Source: Panagrolaimus kolymaensis
Taxonomy: Eukaryota > Nematoda > Chromadorea > Rhabditida > Panagrolaimidae
Length of the DNA: 64,000 bases
Direction: 5' to 3'
Assembly (NCBI GenBank): GCA_028622995.1
Contig: JAJQJQ010000014.1
Span: 1,984,001-2,048,000, forward strand
Below, piece after piece: positions 45,701-60,700 of this stretch (position 1 is its first letter; each line of letters opens with the position of its first letter). The notes beneath the pieces are model-generated. The model saw nothing but the letters and a program-made list of their open reading frames with translations, was not told the origin of the DNA and did no database searches. The position numbers and the translations under genes are program-made.

Positions 45701-48700
45701 ACCACAAATAAAAATATTGAGTCATAACTAAATAATTTTAATTATAAGACGACCACATTTTCTAAGTTTCATGGTAAGATAAAAAAATTATAAAAAGATT
45801 GATAAACCTCAATGGCAAGGTTATTGCTTCAAATAGTTGCATAAATGGCCTATATTTTCCACAAGAGAATGGCTATAACTATGACAAAAAAATTCTTTCA
45901 AAGACCACAAATTCTTTTTTTGCTCATTGCCATATCAGAGAAGAACTCATAATTTATTCTCTTAAATCCTTGCTCCCTAAATCCCTGGAGTCAAATCCCA
46001 TATTTGCACAGACAAAGAAGAAAAAAAATAGAGGAGTCAAAAGTTCAACAATTATTTAAAAAATTAAATAATAAATATGATCTCTGAAAAATATTAACTA
46101 CAACCTTTTTTTCTCTTTTCTCTCTAAGGAAATTGAAGAAGACTTTCAACCTAAAACAAAAAAAAAGCAAAACAAAATGTCGCATCTTTCATTTTTTCTA
46201 TTATTTTAAAATATGGACTACGCATGTTTTGTTTTTTTTTATTGTTTACATTTAATATTTGTTTTTGATGTGCGCTGCTTTGCCTGCATTGCCTCAAAGG
46301 TGGAAGTAGATGATTAAAAAAATAATGCATGATCAATAATAAAAAAAAGAAGTTTACGTAGCGATGATGAAAAAAAAAATCAGTGTTGAACAATTTTTTT
46401 TGGTAAATGTCCATCACGCATTTTTTTAAAGTCCGGAAATAAACTTTGAAATAAACAAAAATTTAAATAATAAAGACAAAAAAAGAAAATTAGCATTTTT
46501 TGATATCATAAAGTAAAAAAGACATTTTTTTGTTGTTGTAAAATAACTATAAAATTCTTAAGACTCATAACACGAAAGAATTTTTTGACAACTTTGATAT
46601 TTTTCTAAGCAATTTTTACCTTCGACCATAAATCATAGGACCATCATTTGCAACAATATTATCCATATCTTTTTGTGAATCATAATTTTTAGTTGGTGAC
46701 CAATATTTAGAAAAAATTCTACCAATTTTCGATGTCTTTAACATTTCTTTTTTTTTTGACTTCAAAACCGCTTGCGTTGTAAAACACAAAACTTAGAAAT
46801 AAATTAAAAAAGTTAATTCAAAATTTATTTTTAAATCTAAAAAATGGACAAAAATAATAAAAAAAATTCGAAGCAACGAAGAAAGAAAGAAAAAAATGAA
46901 GCAATCACGAACGTGAAGAAAAAAAACTTTATTTATTTTTTTGTGGACGAATACTAAAAAACTTGAAAAAAAAGGAAAAAACATTCATGAATTTATTTTT
47001 TCATTTTTTCATTTGGCCTCGAATTGAGCGCGAAAGTGAACCAACCCTAATACCCATATCAACTTTGAAAATGAAAAGAAAAAAATGAATTTTAAAACGC
47101 AACACAACAACCTTCTTTTTTTTCTGTTTGTTTTTTTATTTTCCAATTTTTGCACTTTTTAGGGAAAAAAATTGAAAGGAAGGAAAAAAAGAAATTCAAC
47201 TTTTAAGTTAGGTTTTGAAATTTGAGTTTCGTGAACGAAAAATTGTTGCGTGTTTTAAAAGCGTGAAACTATTATGGACTTTTTTTCGTTCGCGACAATA
47301 GATTCTTTAAAGAAAAAATCAAACTAAACCCAAAAAAACTCAGCAGATAAACCTAGGAAAAAAAATAACATAAACATGTGATTAATGGTATGGCTTAAAG
47401 CAGTTGCAGTATTAAGTATAAAAAAACTTGTCAGCTCCCTTTTTACTTTGCTGATCTCTGTTATTTGGATAATCTCTTTTTCTTTAAATCCTTAAATAAT
47501 TACAAGAACGAATATTTTTTTTTTGTGTGTCGTCTCTCTACTTTGCTTTCATTAAAAAAATTTCCAAAAAGTTCTGAATATTTTTTTTGAAAAATTAAAG
47601 CAAAATTGAGTTTCGCTAATTTGGTCTCATGCGGAATAAAAAAGTATTAGTGTTTTTGCATAAAAAAAGCAAACGTTAAAAAAATTTAATAATAAAAATT
47701 GCAAACTTTAGAAACAGAAATTTAAAAAGTTGCTACGATTTCAAAATGGAAAAATAAGAATTTAAAGTAATCATTTTTAAAACTTTTAGTTTCCTCCAAC
47801 TTATTTTATAATAACCAAAAGATTTTTTTTCACTTCAAAAACAATTAATCGATTACTTTTTTTTCTTCTCAAATACACTGCCAAAAAAATAAAGTTTAAA
47901 AGATTTTGTGAAGAGTTAGAAACAACGCCTTTTAGTTTCTTCAAATTTTAAAAAGCTGTGACACCGATCAACGCCGAAAAAAAAAGTGAAAAGTGAAAAA
48001 AAAGGATGAAAGATGCTTTTGTCTTATCGAAAAAAATCACAGAGTGAATGAGTTAAAATCAAAAGCAGACGAACTTTTCCAGTCATCATCCCGCTGCCTA
48101 GTATTATTCAATCAAAAAATAAAAATAATCAAAGAACAAAAAAGTTCTGAAACAGCTGTTCACAAAAAAAAAAGAAGAAGGTTTTCCTTTCTTCACTCAC
48201 GTCTGTCTTGGCTTCATTTTTAAGTGAAAATTTATGTTGCTGCTGAAAACGAAAAAAAAAATCACATTTAAATTTATTTTATTTTTTCTAACAAAAAAAC
48301 AAATGTGAAAAATGATCCGATTTCTTTTTAAAGTTTAAAAGGGTTTTTTTTTTATTGTTTTTACTCAAAAAAATTTGTTTTTTGTTTTTTCTTTTCTTGG
48401 TAAAAGTCTAAGTTTTTTGCAGAAAATAAAAAAAACGCTGCAAGAAAGTTTTTTTAGTTTTATTTTGCTGAAGTAGAAAAGTGATCTCTAATTGCAGAAA
48501 AAGTGTAGCATAGTAAAAAAAAAACAATTATTGCTATATCACATTTTCGCGCTGAGATTCCAAATCAAAAAATAAACTTCTCAACCAAAAAAAAGCTAAA
48601 ACTCAGGCAGAAATAAATAAAACAAAAAAAGAATTTAAAAAAATATGGAAAAAATGAACCAGTTTCATCAATTTTTTATTTTCTGATTAAAATTTTCTTT

Positions 48701-51700
48701 TTAATTTTTAACCATCGAAACAAATGTCGATGACTCAATCTAAAGATATGCTGTTTTATTTGGTCGGTTGCTGCCCCTCTTTTTTTTTGTTCTTCTTCTT
48801 CGTCTTCTTCTCCTTGAAGCAAGCAAGAAAGGAGCAATAAAATAGATTGGTCATCATCAAAAAAAGTAAAAAAATGGAAACGAAGAAGAAAAAGGAATAC
48901 ACAAGAAACAAAAAAGCGTCCGCCTAATCTATTTTTTTTTTACATTTAAATTTTGAACGCAAATAAACAGAGAAAAAATGTATAAAGAAAATAGTTTCAT
49001 TCAACAGGAAATGGTTATCAGTATTTATTTTTTTAATACTATTTTTGTGGGTGTAACAAGTCCCTCGTTTTTTTGCATTCACAAACAATATACTCTTTTC
49101 CGGAACTAATAACAATCAGAAAGAAACTAAAACAACAACAACTGTCTCTTAAACCTCCTCAAAGTTCTTACAAACTGAAACCTTTTTTTAAAGACTCAAA
49201 AAATCATTAAAAATTGATAAACTACAAAAAAATCTTCCTGGTTTCTTCATTCACAAAAGAAAAAATAGCTAAAAAATACTTGTGTATTCTTTTAAAAAAT
49301 ACAAAAGAAGAGAGTAAAGATTATAGTAAGCATTTTAAAATATGTAACCACTTTGAAAATACATACGTCAGCCTACATAAAAAAAAACAGAGGGATAAAG
49401 GGTTTTAAAAAAAGTTTTTCTGTTATTGAGATTTTTAGAAAAGCGTAGTTTTGTGGATGTTTGTTGTTGCATTCAAAATTCAAGTATAAAAATAAAAATA
49501 AAAATAAAAGCTGAAATCGCAATAACAAAAAAATGAAACAAAGCTTCTTTTTTGTGGTTTAGAATCCATGTTTTTATTTATTTTCCAAGTTTAAAAAAAA
49601 CAAGTTTTTTTTGCCTATTGATTATGTCATAAACAGAGGTATTAAAGTTTGAGTTGATTCTTGTTGCGCAAGAAAAGAAAGATCAAACACTTACGTGGGC
49701 TATTTATTTCTCCCTTAAAAAAATTCTATTCAATGCCATTAAATAATAATAAATGTTTATGGGATTTTTTTTCTACAAAAAGAATACAAGAAAGAAAAAA
49801 ATGGATTGAAGAAGAGAATTGCAAACCAAACAAAATGAATTTAATTTTGAGGGAAAAAAGAATATCACGCGTCTAGAAATTTTTGATGAAAAACTCTTTA
49901 ATATAATAGAATAACAGCTGTTTTTTCATTTCTATCTAACCAAACCTTTTGGATTATGAATGAGTTTGAAATAGTTATATGAAAATGACCGGAAACAAAT
50001 AAAATTTAGAAAAACAATAACTTTGAGAGAAAAAAAAAATACAATCATTATTGAGAGGTAATTAATTGATCAACAAAGAACTATATTCTCTCTTATCAAA
50101 ACGTGTTCACCGGAAATGCTTTGCTTTGATAAAAGTTAAAGAAACAATAATTCAACGTGAAAGAAATAAATAATGAAGGGTGCAGCGAAATTAAAAAAAA
50201 TTAGACTTATTTTTTTTAGAAATTATAAAAGTTATCAAATAAATTAATTAAATTATAATTTTTTTTCTGTATTTTGCCAATAGGGTTTAAAAATTATCTT
50301 TGTAGGTGAGTTAAAATTTTAGAATTTTGTAAAAAAAATAACTGTGATCACAACTCAAAAAATAAATAAAAAAAAATTAAAATATAAACCAACCGTAGTG
50401 AAGTACGTTTACTAGGTGAAACATTATTGGGCGTTGGTGGTTCTATAGCTGGTCGATCAGTGGAACAACTGGCTTCTGATACTGAAAAAAAAATTCTTTC
50501 ATTAATAAAATCCAAAATTATTTTTCCAATTTCTTAATTTTTTCCTTTTTAATGTTTATTTTTTTTTGAAAGTTTTAAAAAATGTGTATTTCAAATAAGT
50601 ATGTAAATTTTCGTGGCAAGACTAATTTATTTTGTCTTTAATATGGAAAATTTTTTGATAAGTTTTTAAATATATTTTATATTAACCTATACTAGCTGAA
50701 GACGGTGGTGGACCCAAAGTAGTTCGATGAGGATATGATAAAGCTATGCCACTAATATTCGTCGGAGATTCCAAGTCTTCACTTTGACTTAAAGTTCGTG
50801 AATTTCTTGAAGATGACGATGATGAAAACCATCGTTTACGAAATGCAAAACTCCATCGTTGTTTTTTTGATGATGCATTTGTTGCTCCTGCACTAACATT
50901 TCCACTTTGATTAGCGGCAGCAGAGGCAGAGTCAGGAGATTCAGTAACAATTATCGATGTTCGTTTTTGTTGTTGATGTCGAGGCGATTCATCCGCTGAT
51001 GTTCGAGATGAAGTTGGTGGAGTGGTGGCACTTGAGGAAGTATCCACCGTTCGCGAACGTTTCATTAATTTTGACATCACTGTTCCTTTTTTTGGACTCG
51101 ATGGATGGATATATTTGGGACTTTTAGATGTCTGGAGAAATGAAAAAAATGTATGAAAATGAAAAGGATATAACCGCGAAATGAATTTACATAGAATAAG
51201 ACTATTTCGAAACAAAAAATATAAAAATGTAAAAATGGTCTCGAATGGATAAAAATGCAAAAATCTTAATAAAAACTAAAACATAAATTTTTTTCTTATT
51301 AAATCTATAAAATATGTTTTATACTAATACTATCCTTACAAAAAAAAAATCTCAAAGCGAAAACGGAAAGTTTATCAAAATTTTACAAAACCTAAGTAAA
51401 AGTTACAGAAAATGACAAAAAGAATGTCTTCAAGAAGAAAAACTTTAAGATTAAAAAAATGAAATCATTTTCGAAACTAAAGCAAACTCATCGAGACAAT
51501 AAAATATAAGATATTTCTCAATAATAAAAAAAGAGTTAAGTTTTAAAGTCATCAAATTCTGTCAATTTATCGTCAATGATTTCATTGACGAATACGCTCG
51601 CTTTTCACGTGATTTATTAAAGTAAACTTAAAAAGAAAAAACTAAAAAAGAAAAATGTAAATCGATCAGTTAGTTGCCTTAAAGTTTACTCAAGAAGGAT

Positions 51701-54700
51701 GCTGTCCTGAATTTGTACTTAAATGAAAAATTAATTAATATTTTTGAAAGCATAAAAATGGTTTAAAAAGCAATAAAGATATTAGTTTATAAAATGTCAA
51801 CGGTACAGAGTCTGGAAATGAAAAAAAATTTGCCTTGAAAGATAAAATAAATTTCTGAATTTTTATAAGAAACATAAAAAACGAAGCAGATGACGTAAAA
51901 AAATATTCATTTTTTTGCAAAGAAAAATATTAAAGAAAAAATAAAAGATTTGAAGTCAAATAACTAAAAAGCAATTAAATGATTCATTCATTTAAAGAAA
52001 AAGCATGGAAGAAAAAAAAAACTAAAAAGAGAGATGAAATAACATTCATTTGTCTGTGTTTTTTTCTTTTCTTTCATTTATGAATTCTAACAACAAAAAA
52101 AGTTTTGCCTGCTTAGTTTAGTTTTTCTTCTAAATTCTTTCTTTGTAAAAATTTAAATCAAATATAAACAAAAAATATTTTAGAAGATAGGACGAAGTAA
52201 GATGCTTGCGGCCTCAAAAATAGAAATGAACGTGGATCAAACTTTTTTGTTAAATCAACGGAAAATTCAAATGATAAAACATTTTACGTGGCTTTTTTGA
52301 TAAAAAAAAAAACGCTTTTTTTACTTTTTTTTCTTTTATACAAAAGATAATGTAAAAAATGGATTTTTCTATTTTAAAAAAAAAGAAAGTTTACTTTTAA
52401 TTTTAAATAATAAATCCCATAGATTAATAAACTATATTTTACTAACTACGAATCCAAAGAAGAAAAAAAAGAACAAAAGGAAGTTCCCCATAATTTCACT
52501 CTTAAAAATATCTGAATTTTCGGTGCATTCTATAAATAATGAAAATACAAAAAGCTGAGTGTAATCTGCTTTTTTTGTTTGGTAAATTAAAAGGAAGCTC
52601 AAAAATTTAAAAATGATTATCGAAGGAAAAAAATCTCTTCAAAATAAAACAATGGAGAAAAATGAAAAAACAAAAATACAATTTATTTAAAAAGTTTAGT
52701 TTAAAACAAAAAAAAATATTGAAGAACGAAAAAGCAATGTAGAAAAATAAATTTTTTAAAAACATTGCAAAAGTTACAAAAATCATTCTCTTAGCAAGTA
52801 ACAAAAGTAAAGATGAGTGAAAAAATATTTTTGTACACAAACTTTATTTTTTGCCTCTCGTTTAATAATAATAAAAAAATAAGAGAAGCAAGCCTACGTA
52901 TATTTTGTTTTGTTTCTTTGGGTTTTTGCTTGCTTTTGCGCAATACACAAAAAAAATACTAAAAAAAATCAAACACAAGCTTTTATTTTTTTTGTCAAAA
53001 TTTTCTTTCATTTTAAAAAAAATTTTATGAAGAAAAAATAAACGGAAACCCTCTATATTTTTTTCTTTCTCTTTCTCTTCATCAACATGATCATCATCAA
53101 GTCCACATCAACAGCAACAAACAGCAGCAGCATTCACAAGCAATAGCAGCAATTGTAGTGGCGGCGAGCGTGTCAACGACGACGAGAACGACGGAAAAGA
53201 AAAAAAAATTGTTTATGGCGGTTGCTGGGTTTGTTGCGGAGATGGAAAAATAGCAGTAGTAGGTAGCAGACGACGAGAACGGAAAAGAAAAAAAAAGTAG
53301 CAGACGAGAATGAAAATAAAAAATAAAAAACATATGGAAGAAAAAAAAAAGAGAAAGAATTTTTTTTTTAAAACGTAAACGATGGATTGAAAACGAAGAA
53401 GAGGAAGGTAAAAAAAACATAGCAGCGTCGATGAAAAAAAAAAATAAAAAAATAATATGGGAGGCTAATGTACACAAACATCCATCCATCCTTTTCTCTT
53501 TTCTCGAATAATAAAAAAAAAGTGAGGGAAAACTGGAATAAAAAAAAGGGTTTTAAAAAAATCGTGTATAAATAAATATATGTATGTATATGCTGCATCA
53601 CAACAACGTGTATGTGTCGTCTCTTTGCGCATCGAAGAGAAGAAAAAACAAAGTTGAAAAAAAATAATATTCGAGCTTTTTATTTTGCAATTGTATGTGC
53701 ATGCACTGTTGCATCAAGAGTATAAGCGATAGATGGATAGAAAAATGGTTCCAAGCCCAATTGACGACATCCAATCAAGTAGGTAGAAAAGCAAGGAACA
53801 AAAAAAAAACGAGCACTTTTAGTTTCTCTCTTCAACTCGACCCAATTTTATCTATCTATCTTTTTTTTCTGTTACACTCGCTACCTATAAACCATTTTTT
53901 TGTTTTTGTAAAAAAAGCAGTATATTTTTTTTTTAAATTTTGATTTGTTTGTAAAAAAATTTTTGTGTAAAACAAAAAAGTGAAATAGGAATAAATATTC
54001 CAACGATCGGGCAAAAATGGAAATAAAAGTTTATCGTCAAAACTTTGAGAAAAAAACAAGCATTCGAGTTACAACAAGGCGCTCCAAGAAAAGTGAACAA
54101 TTTTCGGGTGGAAAAAATCAAAATAAATATGCAACAAAAAATAAGATAATTTAAATACTTAAAAAACTTAGAATTGATAAACCTTGTGAATTGATTTAAG
54201 ATTCAATATCTCATATTTTCCTTCTGAAATCATAAAAAAAATATATTTTTTTATCTATCATCTTTGAAATTACTAAAAAGCTTTGAATTGAAAATAAAAA
54301 TGGAATTCTCACATTATTATTAAGTTATAAAAATTTAAAAGTTCAAGAAGGTCGTCAAGAAAGAGAGGCTCGATAATCAAACATTAAAAAATTAAGTTTT
54401 TTACAGACAAATGCCAATGTTTTCTATGTCGTCGACTATGTTTTTTTTTACTGTTACCTTTACCTATATAACAATATACTTCCTATTATTTTTAAAATAA
54501 AAAGCCAATTTTTATTAGAAGCAGAAAAAAAAAGAAAAAATGCCACATTTAAATTTTTACCATTCTCATCAAAAAAAATAACAATTTTTCTTACTTTCTT
54601 CACGGGCAGACGACGTATACTATTATTATTATTTTAAATATAAACCATAGAATCAAGTAAAGAAAAAAGTAAGTTACACTATAATTGCTACATTGTATTT

Positions 54701-57700
54701 TTTTACTTTATTTTTTTAAGGAAACCCTTCTCTTTTAAAAAATAAAGAAAAAATAAAAAAAGTTTAAAGCCTTCAAGAAAAAAAAGAAGTACATAGTAGC
54801 AGTGTTGTCGATTATTCGATTAATCGAACGATTAATCGAAAAATAACCGATCGAAATTCGATTATTTTCGATTAATCGATTCGATTAATCGAGACTTTCG
54901 ATTTTCGATTAATCGATCGATAATCGATAATCGAAAAATTTCGATTAATTTCGATTAATCGAAATCGATAATCGAAGCATCCGATTATCGATTAATCGAA
55001 TGACAAAATTTACGTATTTTACCTCAAAATAAGCCCTAATTTGGCTATTTTTTGCCTGAAAATTTTTTCCAATTCTGTTTTTTTGTGTATTTTTTACCTA
55101 TTTAAACTTTTATAAGCTATTTTTTCCTTATTTCTGAATTCTCAAAAATATTTTTTCATTAGTTTCCTACTTATGGTTCCAAAATTTGAGAAAACATTCT
55201 TGTGGTTTTATAATCTTTACAAATTACTCATGAAAGTCTGGATACTCACTCTCATAAACTAACTTAAAAGTGGTGTAATCCATATTTTTATAAAATGTGT
55301 AAACAATTATAGCCTCTTTTTTTACGCAAAATTATGTATTCCAGGCTTTTGATGATTCGACAAAACATTAATGTACTCATAAAAGAAATTTTCAAATCTA
55401 TTATTTTAGACTAAAAAAATATTTTAAATGTGTTTTTATGTTTTGAATTCGAATTTAAAGTCGAAATTTTTATCACCTTATTAAATTTTGTAATAAAAAA
55501 ATATGGTTTTTAATAACTAAAAAAATTCGATTAATCGAATCGATTAATTTGCCGATTAATCGAAAATCGATAATCGAGACTTTCGATTTTCGATTAATCG
55601 ATCGATAATCGATAACCGAAAACTTTCGATTAATTTCGATTAATCGAAATCGATAATCGAAGGATTTCGATTAATCGACAACACTGCATAGTAGCGGCTT
55701 GCTTCTTTGAGATATGGCAGTTAACTTCAAGAAGAAGTAGAAAAAAAAGGCTATCATTATGTCACTATTTTTTTTTTTATCTTCTTATTTTTACGGACGC
55801 AAAAAAAAATAAAATAAAATAAAAAAATTGCGAAAAACGAATAAAATAAAAATTTTTATTTGACTTTTGACATTTGAAATTGTTTTAAAGAAGTGAGTGA
55901 AAAATAGATAAAGAATAAAAAAAAACAGTTTCCTCTTTATTAAAAAAATTGTGTTTCAGAAGTCATGAAATAAAAAAGCAGACGAAATTCGACAATAAAA
56001 AAAAGTTCTTTAAAAAACTCTGTTATCAAACTTTTTTAAACATAAGAAATTCCATTGCCTCCGCCGCTATTTAGTTGCCAATGTGTTTTCTTCCTTGCTA
56101 GCTTTTCCTGAAGGTGGTGTTGAAGAAAAAAGGGCTTTAAGATGGAAGACTAAAAAAAGCAGGCGACGCATCTTCTTCTTATTTTTCCGTGGTTTTTTTT
56201 TGTTTTGTTTCTTCTTTCAAAGTGTTGTCAAATACAATTATTCGCGCTTCGTTTTCTTCTCCTTCTTTTTTTTTTCGGCACCTAAGCAAAGAAGGAAGGA
56301 ATACATAGTTTCTTTTTATATTTTTTTGCGGATGAGTGTGAATATTAGCAACCTTTATTTGTTTCTAAAGAAAAATGAAGGCAAAAAAAGGAAGACGGAG
56401 GAGAGAATGCTTGAAGCAAGGCTATCAAGAAAACAAAAAAAAGTGGACTAAAAATATGAATTAATTATCAAGCAATAAAAAAGTATTTATGAGTAAAGTG
56501 TTTTTTTAAGTTAATCCAAAGCTTGGATTAACACTGAGCCTTGAGCAAAAGGCTTGATAAGATATATGATTTAGCAAAAAAAATTTATGGTTTCCTAACT
56601 TTTATATGAAAAAAAAAATGAGTAAAAATGTCTTTAAAAAGGCACAGAAATAAAAGAGAATAATATTTAAGAAATTTATGATATTTATTAAAAATTAAAT
56701 AATCCTTCATTTTAAGAGACTTTAGCCGCCCCACCACTATTCATCATTAGCTTCGAAAAAAATTCTATGGAACCAAAAAGTAAAAAAATAAAAAAATAAA
56801 AGAGACAAAAGTGAGGGTGGAGAAAGAAAAGGAAATTAGACCTTTTAAAATTAAGAAGCAAAATGAAGAGACGACAATTAAAAAAAGAAGGGCAAACAAA
56901 ACGAAAAAAATAAACAAAAAATAAATGTTGATTAAAAAATTTTTTTTAATGAAGCAGCAAAAACGAAAAATGGAGATCCGTCATTCTTTTTTTGCCTTGC
57001 CATGGCTTCTTCTTATTTTATATATTTTAAAAGGAGGGAAAAAGTAAATAAATAAATATTAAAAAAATGAAAATGAAAATTTACGTCATTCATTCATTTT
57101 TTTGTTAGTTTCAAAAATATTATTCGTTAAAAAAATTATTTTTAAATATATGCAAAAATTATGCAAAATATAAAAAAAAATTAGAGACATTTTAGATTGG
57201 TGAGTTTCGAACAAAGTCAAAAAACAAAAACAAAAATGAACTTCTGAATTTCTAAGAAAATATAATAATAAAAACCTATAATTTTTGAAATAATTAAAAA
57301 GAGTATTCAAAATTGAACACAAATAAGGATTGGGAAGAAAAATCAATAATAATGGAGAAAAATAAAAATTTCTTAGAATTTTCTTATCAAGAAAAAACTT
57401 TTAATCTTAAATCCGATTATTTTTGATAAAGTAAAAATTAATGAACAGAAGAGCTTGATAAGTATTTAATTTCTCAAAAATAATGTTTTAATTTCCAAAT
57501 TTCCAAAATCCATCTTTTATGAGCCTGCTTGCTTGTTATTGGTTTTTATGGATTATGGAAAATTTTATAATAAAAAAAACATAGAAAAATGAGTATCCAA
57601 GCAACAAGTTTTGCATTTATTTGTAAAAAAAAATAAGCGCAGGATTTTTTTCTTTTTTATTTGCTCAAATTTCATTTTGCATGTTAAAATGAGAAAACTT

Positions 57701-60700
57701 TTTTTTGTCAAGCACTCTTTCTTCCTCCGGATTCTCAAAATTTCACCCCCATTAAAAAAAACTTTAATTTTAATAATCAAAGAAAAAAAGCAAACAAAAA
57801 TGCTTCATTTCTTTTTTTTAAATTTCAAACTTAATTTTCCTTTAAAAAAATTTGCAAAAAAACAAAACGAAAACGTTAGCATTTTTTAAGGAAAAATAAA
57901 AAGCGACAAAGTAAATTTAAATTTCCGAAAATAAAAAAAAGTCTTCAACGTTTTTTTCTTTCTCCTCCGCAAAATTTTTTCTTTTTTTTGTCTTTTGCTT
58001 GTTGCTTTTCCGTTTTTTTAACTCATTACTAATGTCGCAAATTCTTTTTTTGATGAGGTAAAGTTACGTATGTATGTGCAAGAATAGAATAAAAACGGGG
58101 CCTAAATTTTAAAATGTAATTTAAAACTGTAGAAAATAAAAAACACAACATTAAATAAAGTGCCTTATAAAAAGTGAAAATAGAAGAGAAAATCTTGCAA
58201 CGAAAAAACGAAAAAAAATTTACATTTTTTTTTCACAAAGAAAAAAGCTGACGATATATAAAAAAAGGATAAATATTGTATTAGATTATTTGAAAATAAT
58301 TTGGATCCTACAAATTTTTATTTGGCATCATAAAAAAAAATGAAGAGAGAAGATTAGGAGTAAAAAAATAAATCCATGATAAATCTTTTCTTTAAAATAC
58401 AATAGTATAAATGATGATGGTTTTTAAACCAACAACCATGATTTTTTTTGCTTTTGATAAGATTAGTTTAATACAGCTACAAATTATATCATACCGGGAA
58501 TGTATTGTAAAAATAAAAATGGAGTCAAAAGGAAAAAGAGAACAAAAAAAAGTTTATTTTAATCATTCAGATTTTTTCTTAGTAACCTATTCTCTGCGTA
58601 TAAAGAAAAAGCTAGACTTAAACTTGACAAAATTTTCAAAATTCATTAGATAAAAAAATAAATAACAGAATATGGAATTGTTAGAATCTCAATGGCTTGT
58701 CTATAAAAGCTCGATTTATACCAGCATGACTTTTTTAAACCATCAATAAATTTAAAATTAATCAATATTTTTTACAGCTTTCATAAAGCTGTCTCTCAAA
58801 TCCGGCATTTATTTGTCAAGCCATAGTTCGGTTTAGTAAATGAATAACTAATAATTTTTATAATATTTTTCTGCAAATAACAAAAAAAAAATGCCTTAAG
58901 GGACAAAACAATCTAGGGAGGCTAAGCAAAAAAAAAACAAATAAGCGCATACTTTTTTCCAACTAAATCAAAAGCCGCTTTTACAACAGACAAAAAAAAA
59001 CCGTGTGAAAAAAATTTGTAGTTTTTACAAGAAAGGATTTATTAGAGTCCTAAGAATTTTAAAAGAAAAAAAAAGCGAAATGTTATTTTAATTTTTAAAA
59101 AAATCCATTCGTTTTTCTTTTCTTTTTTGCTTTTTTGTTTTCTACTTTGTAAAGAAAAGAAAAGTAAATGAAAAAAGAAGGAAGATTTTCTTTTTATCGT
59201 GAGTAGAAAGGAATGTTATTTTAAACTATGTTAGTAATGGACCAATAATTTTTGAATGAAAAAAAAATGAAATAAAAGCAATGAAGAGAGGAAAGTGAAA
59301 GGTGGAAGGAAAAGACATCAAATATCAAAGTTTGTAAATTTATAATTTCGAGAGAAAGAAGAAATAAATTTTTTTTTTAATTTTTTTGTGGAAAAAAATA
59401 GGACTAAAATTTACTCAAAAAAACCAAAAAAATAAAATAGAATTCTTCTAGCTTTGAAAAATAAATTTTGCTCGCCAACTTACAAGCTTGAAACCCCCAA
59501 ACACAAAAAGAAAGATGCAATAAATTCCATTTTCAATCATAAAAATAAAAACCACGAACGAAAAAAGAATGTACGTACATGAAAACTTATACGCGTATAT
59601 TTTATGATCAAAAAAATATTATGGTTTATTTTATAAAAACAAAAAACACATAAATTTCAAGATTTTAGTCGTGTTTTTAAAAAAATGAAGCACATAAGAT
59701 TTTACAACTATTTTTATTTTTTTCGGGCATTTGCGTAAAAAATAGATGCCGTATTTTTTATGTATGTAAAAAAAATGACTATAAATATTATGGATGATGT
59801 AAGTGGATGATGACTAACAATTTTTGTTTACCAAAAGTTCTTCCATACAATTTATAAAAATTTTAAAGAGTACAAAAAAATGTCGTGGAGAAATGGAAAC
59901 TATGGATACACAAGTTGGATTAGAAAAAAAATGGAAGAAATTGTTGAACATAAAAATGCTTAATTAATAATTATTCCCATTTTGTACACTTATAATATTG
60001 AGATTAAAGATTTACAACATATAATATTATTCAAATTTATAAGGACCAAAAATAGAGTTTATAAATGTTAAGTTTCTTTATGAAAAAATGCAACAAAAAA
60101 ATATCCTTAATTTTCGAGAAACGATAGAAAAAAAGAATTTGGAATATTTGAAACTCAAAAAATGCCAGTCATTTTTTTTCTTTGGGAATTTAGAAGTGCC
60201 AGAAGTCACTATTTACAACTACAAATAAAAAAGCTTCATTTAGAAACCCAGAATTTAGTTTAATTACTTCAAAAAAAACAAAGCCCCCGAAAAAAAAGAT
60301 AAAAAAGAATACTAAATTTTTTATTTCAAAAGTTTATTTTTTTTATTGTGGTTAGAGAGTTAAAAAATGACAAGTGTTCTTGTCCCATGTGATTTAAAAA
60401 ATGACCATGGAGTCAATAATTTTTGTTTTTATGATAATGTATGTATGTGTATGCATTAAAAATAACAAAAAGCTATAAGTGCAAAAATGATCCATACACG
60501 TACGCTTTTTAAAATGTGAGTAAGTTTATTTGGAATGGAAAAAAGTTTGTAAAACCAAGAACGCGAAAAGAGTAAAAAATTTCTCAAAAGGATAAATTTG
60601 GAATGAAACAAATATGTATTTTAATTTTTTCATTCTTATTACTGAATTGTATTTATTTCGCGAAGTCCTCTTTTCTGCTTTGAAATCCATTCTCAATCGA

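Noticed and set aside
45799..46059. 86-residue plus-strand ORF in a RhoGEF intron
   Set aside because: Composition is less biased than its neighbours, but there is no domain, no homologue I recognise and no splice context.
50682..51260. N-terminal extension MHFYPFETIF... of the RhoGEF exon at 51131
   Set aside because: The sequence before 51131 is Phe-rich intron; a clean acceptor (tttctccag) marks the true exon start.
53097..53489. 130-residue minus-strand ORF with poly-Cys/Leu
   Set aside because: Generated by GCAGCA and GACGAC repeats in a GC-richer intronic patch; ends in a repetitive Cys/Leu string and does not join RhoGEF exons.
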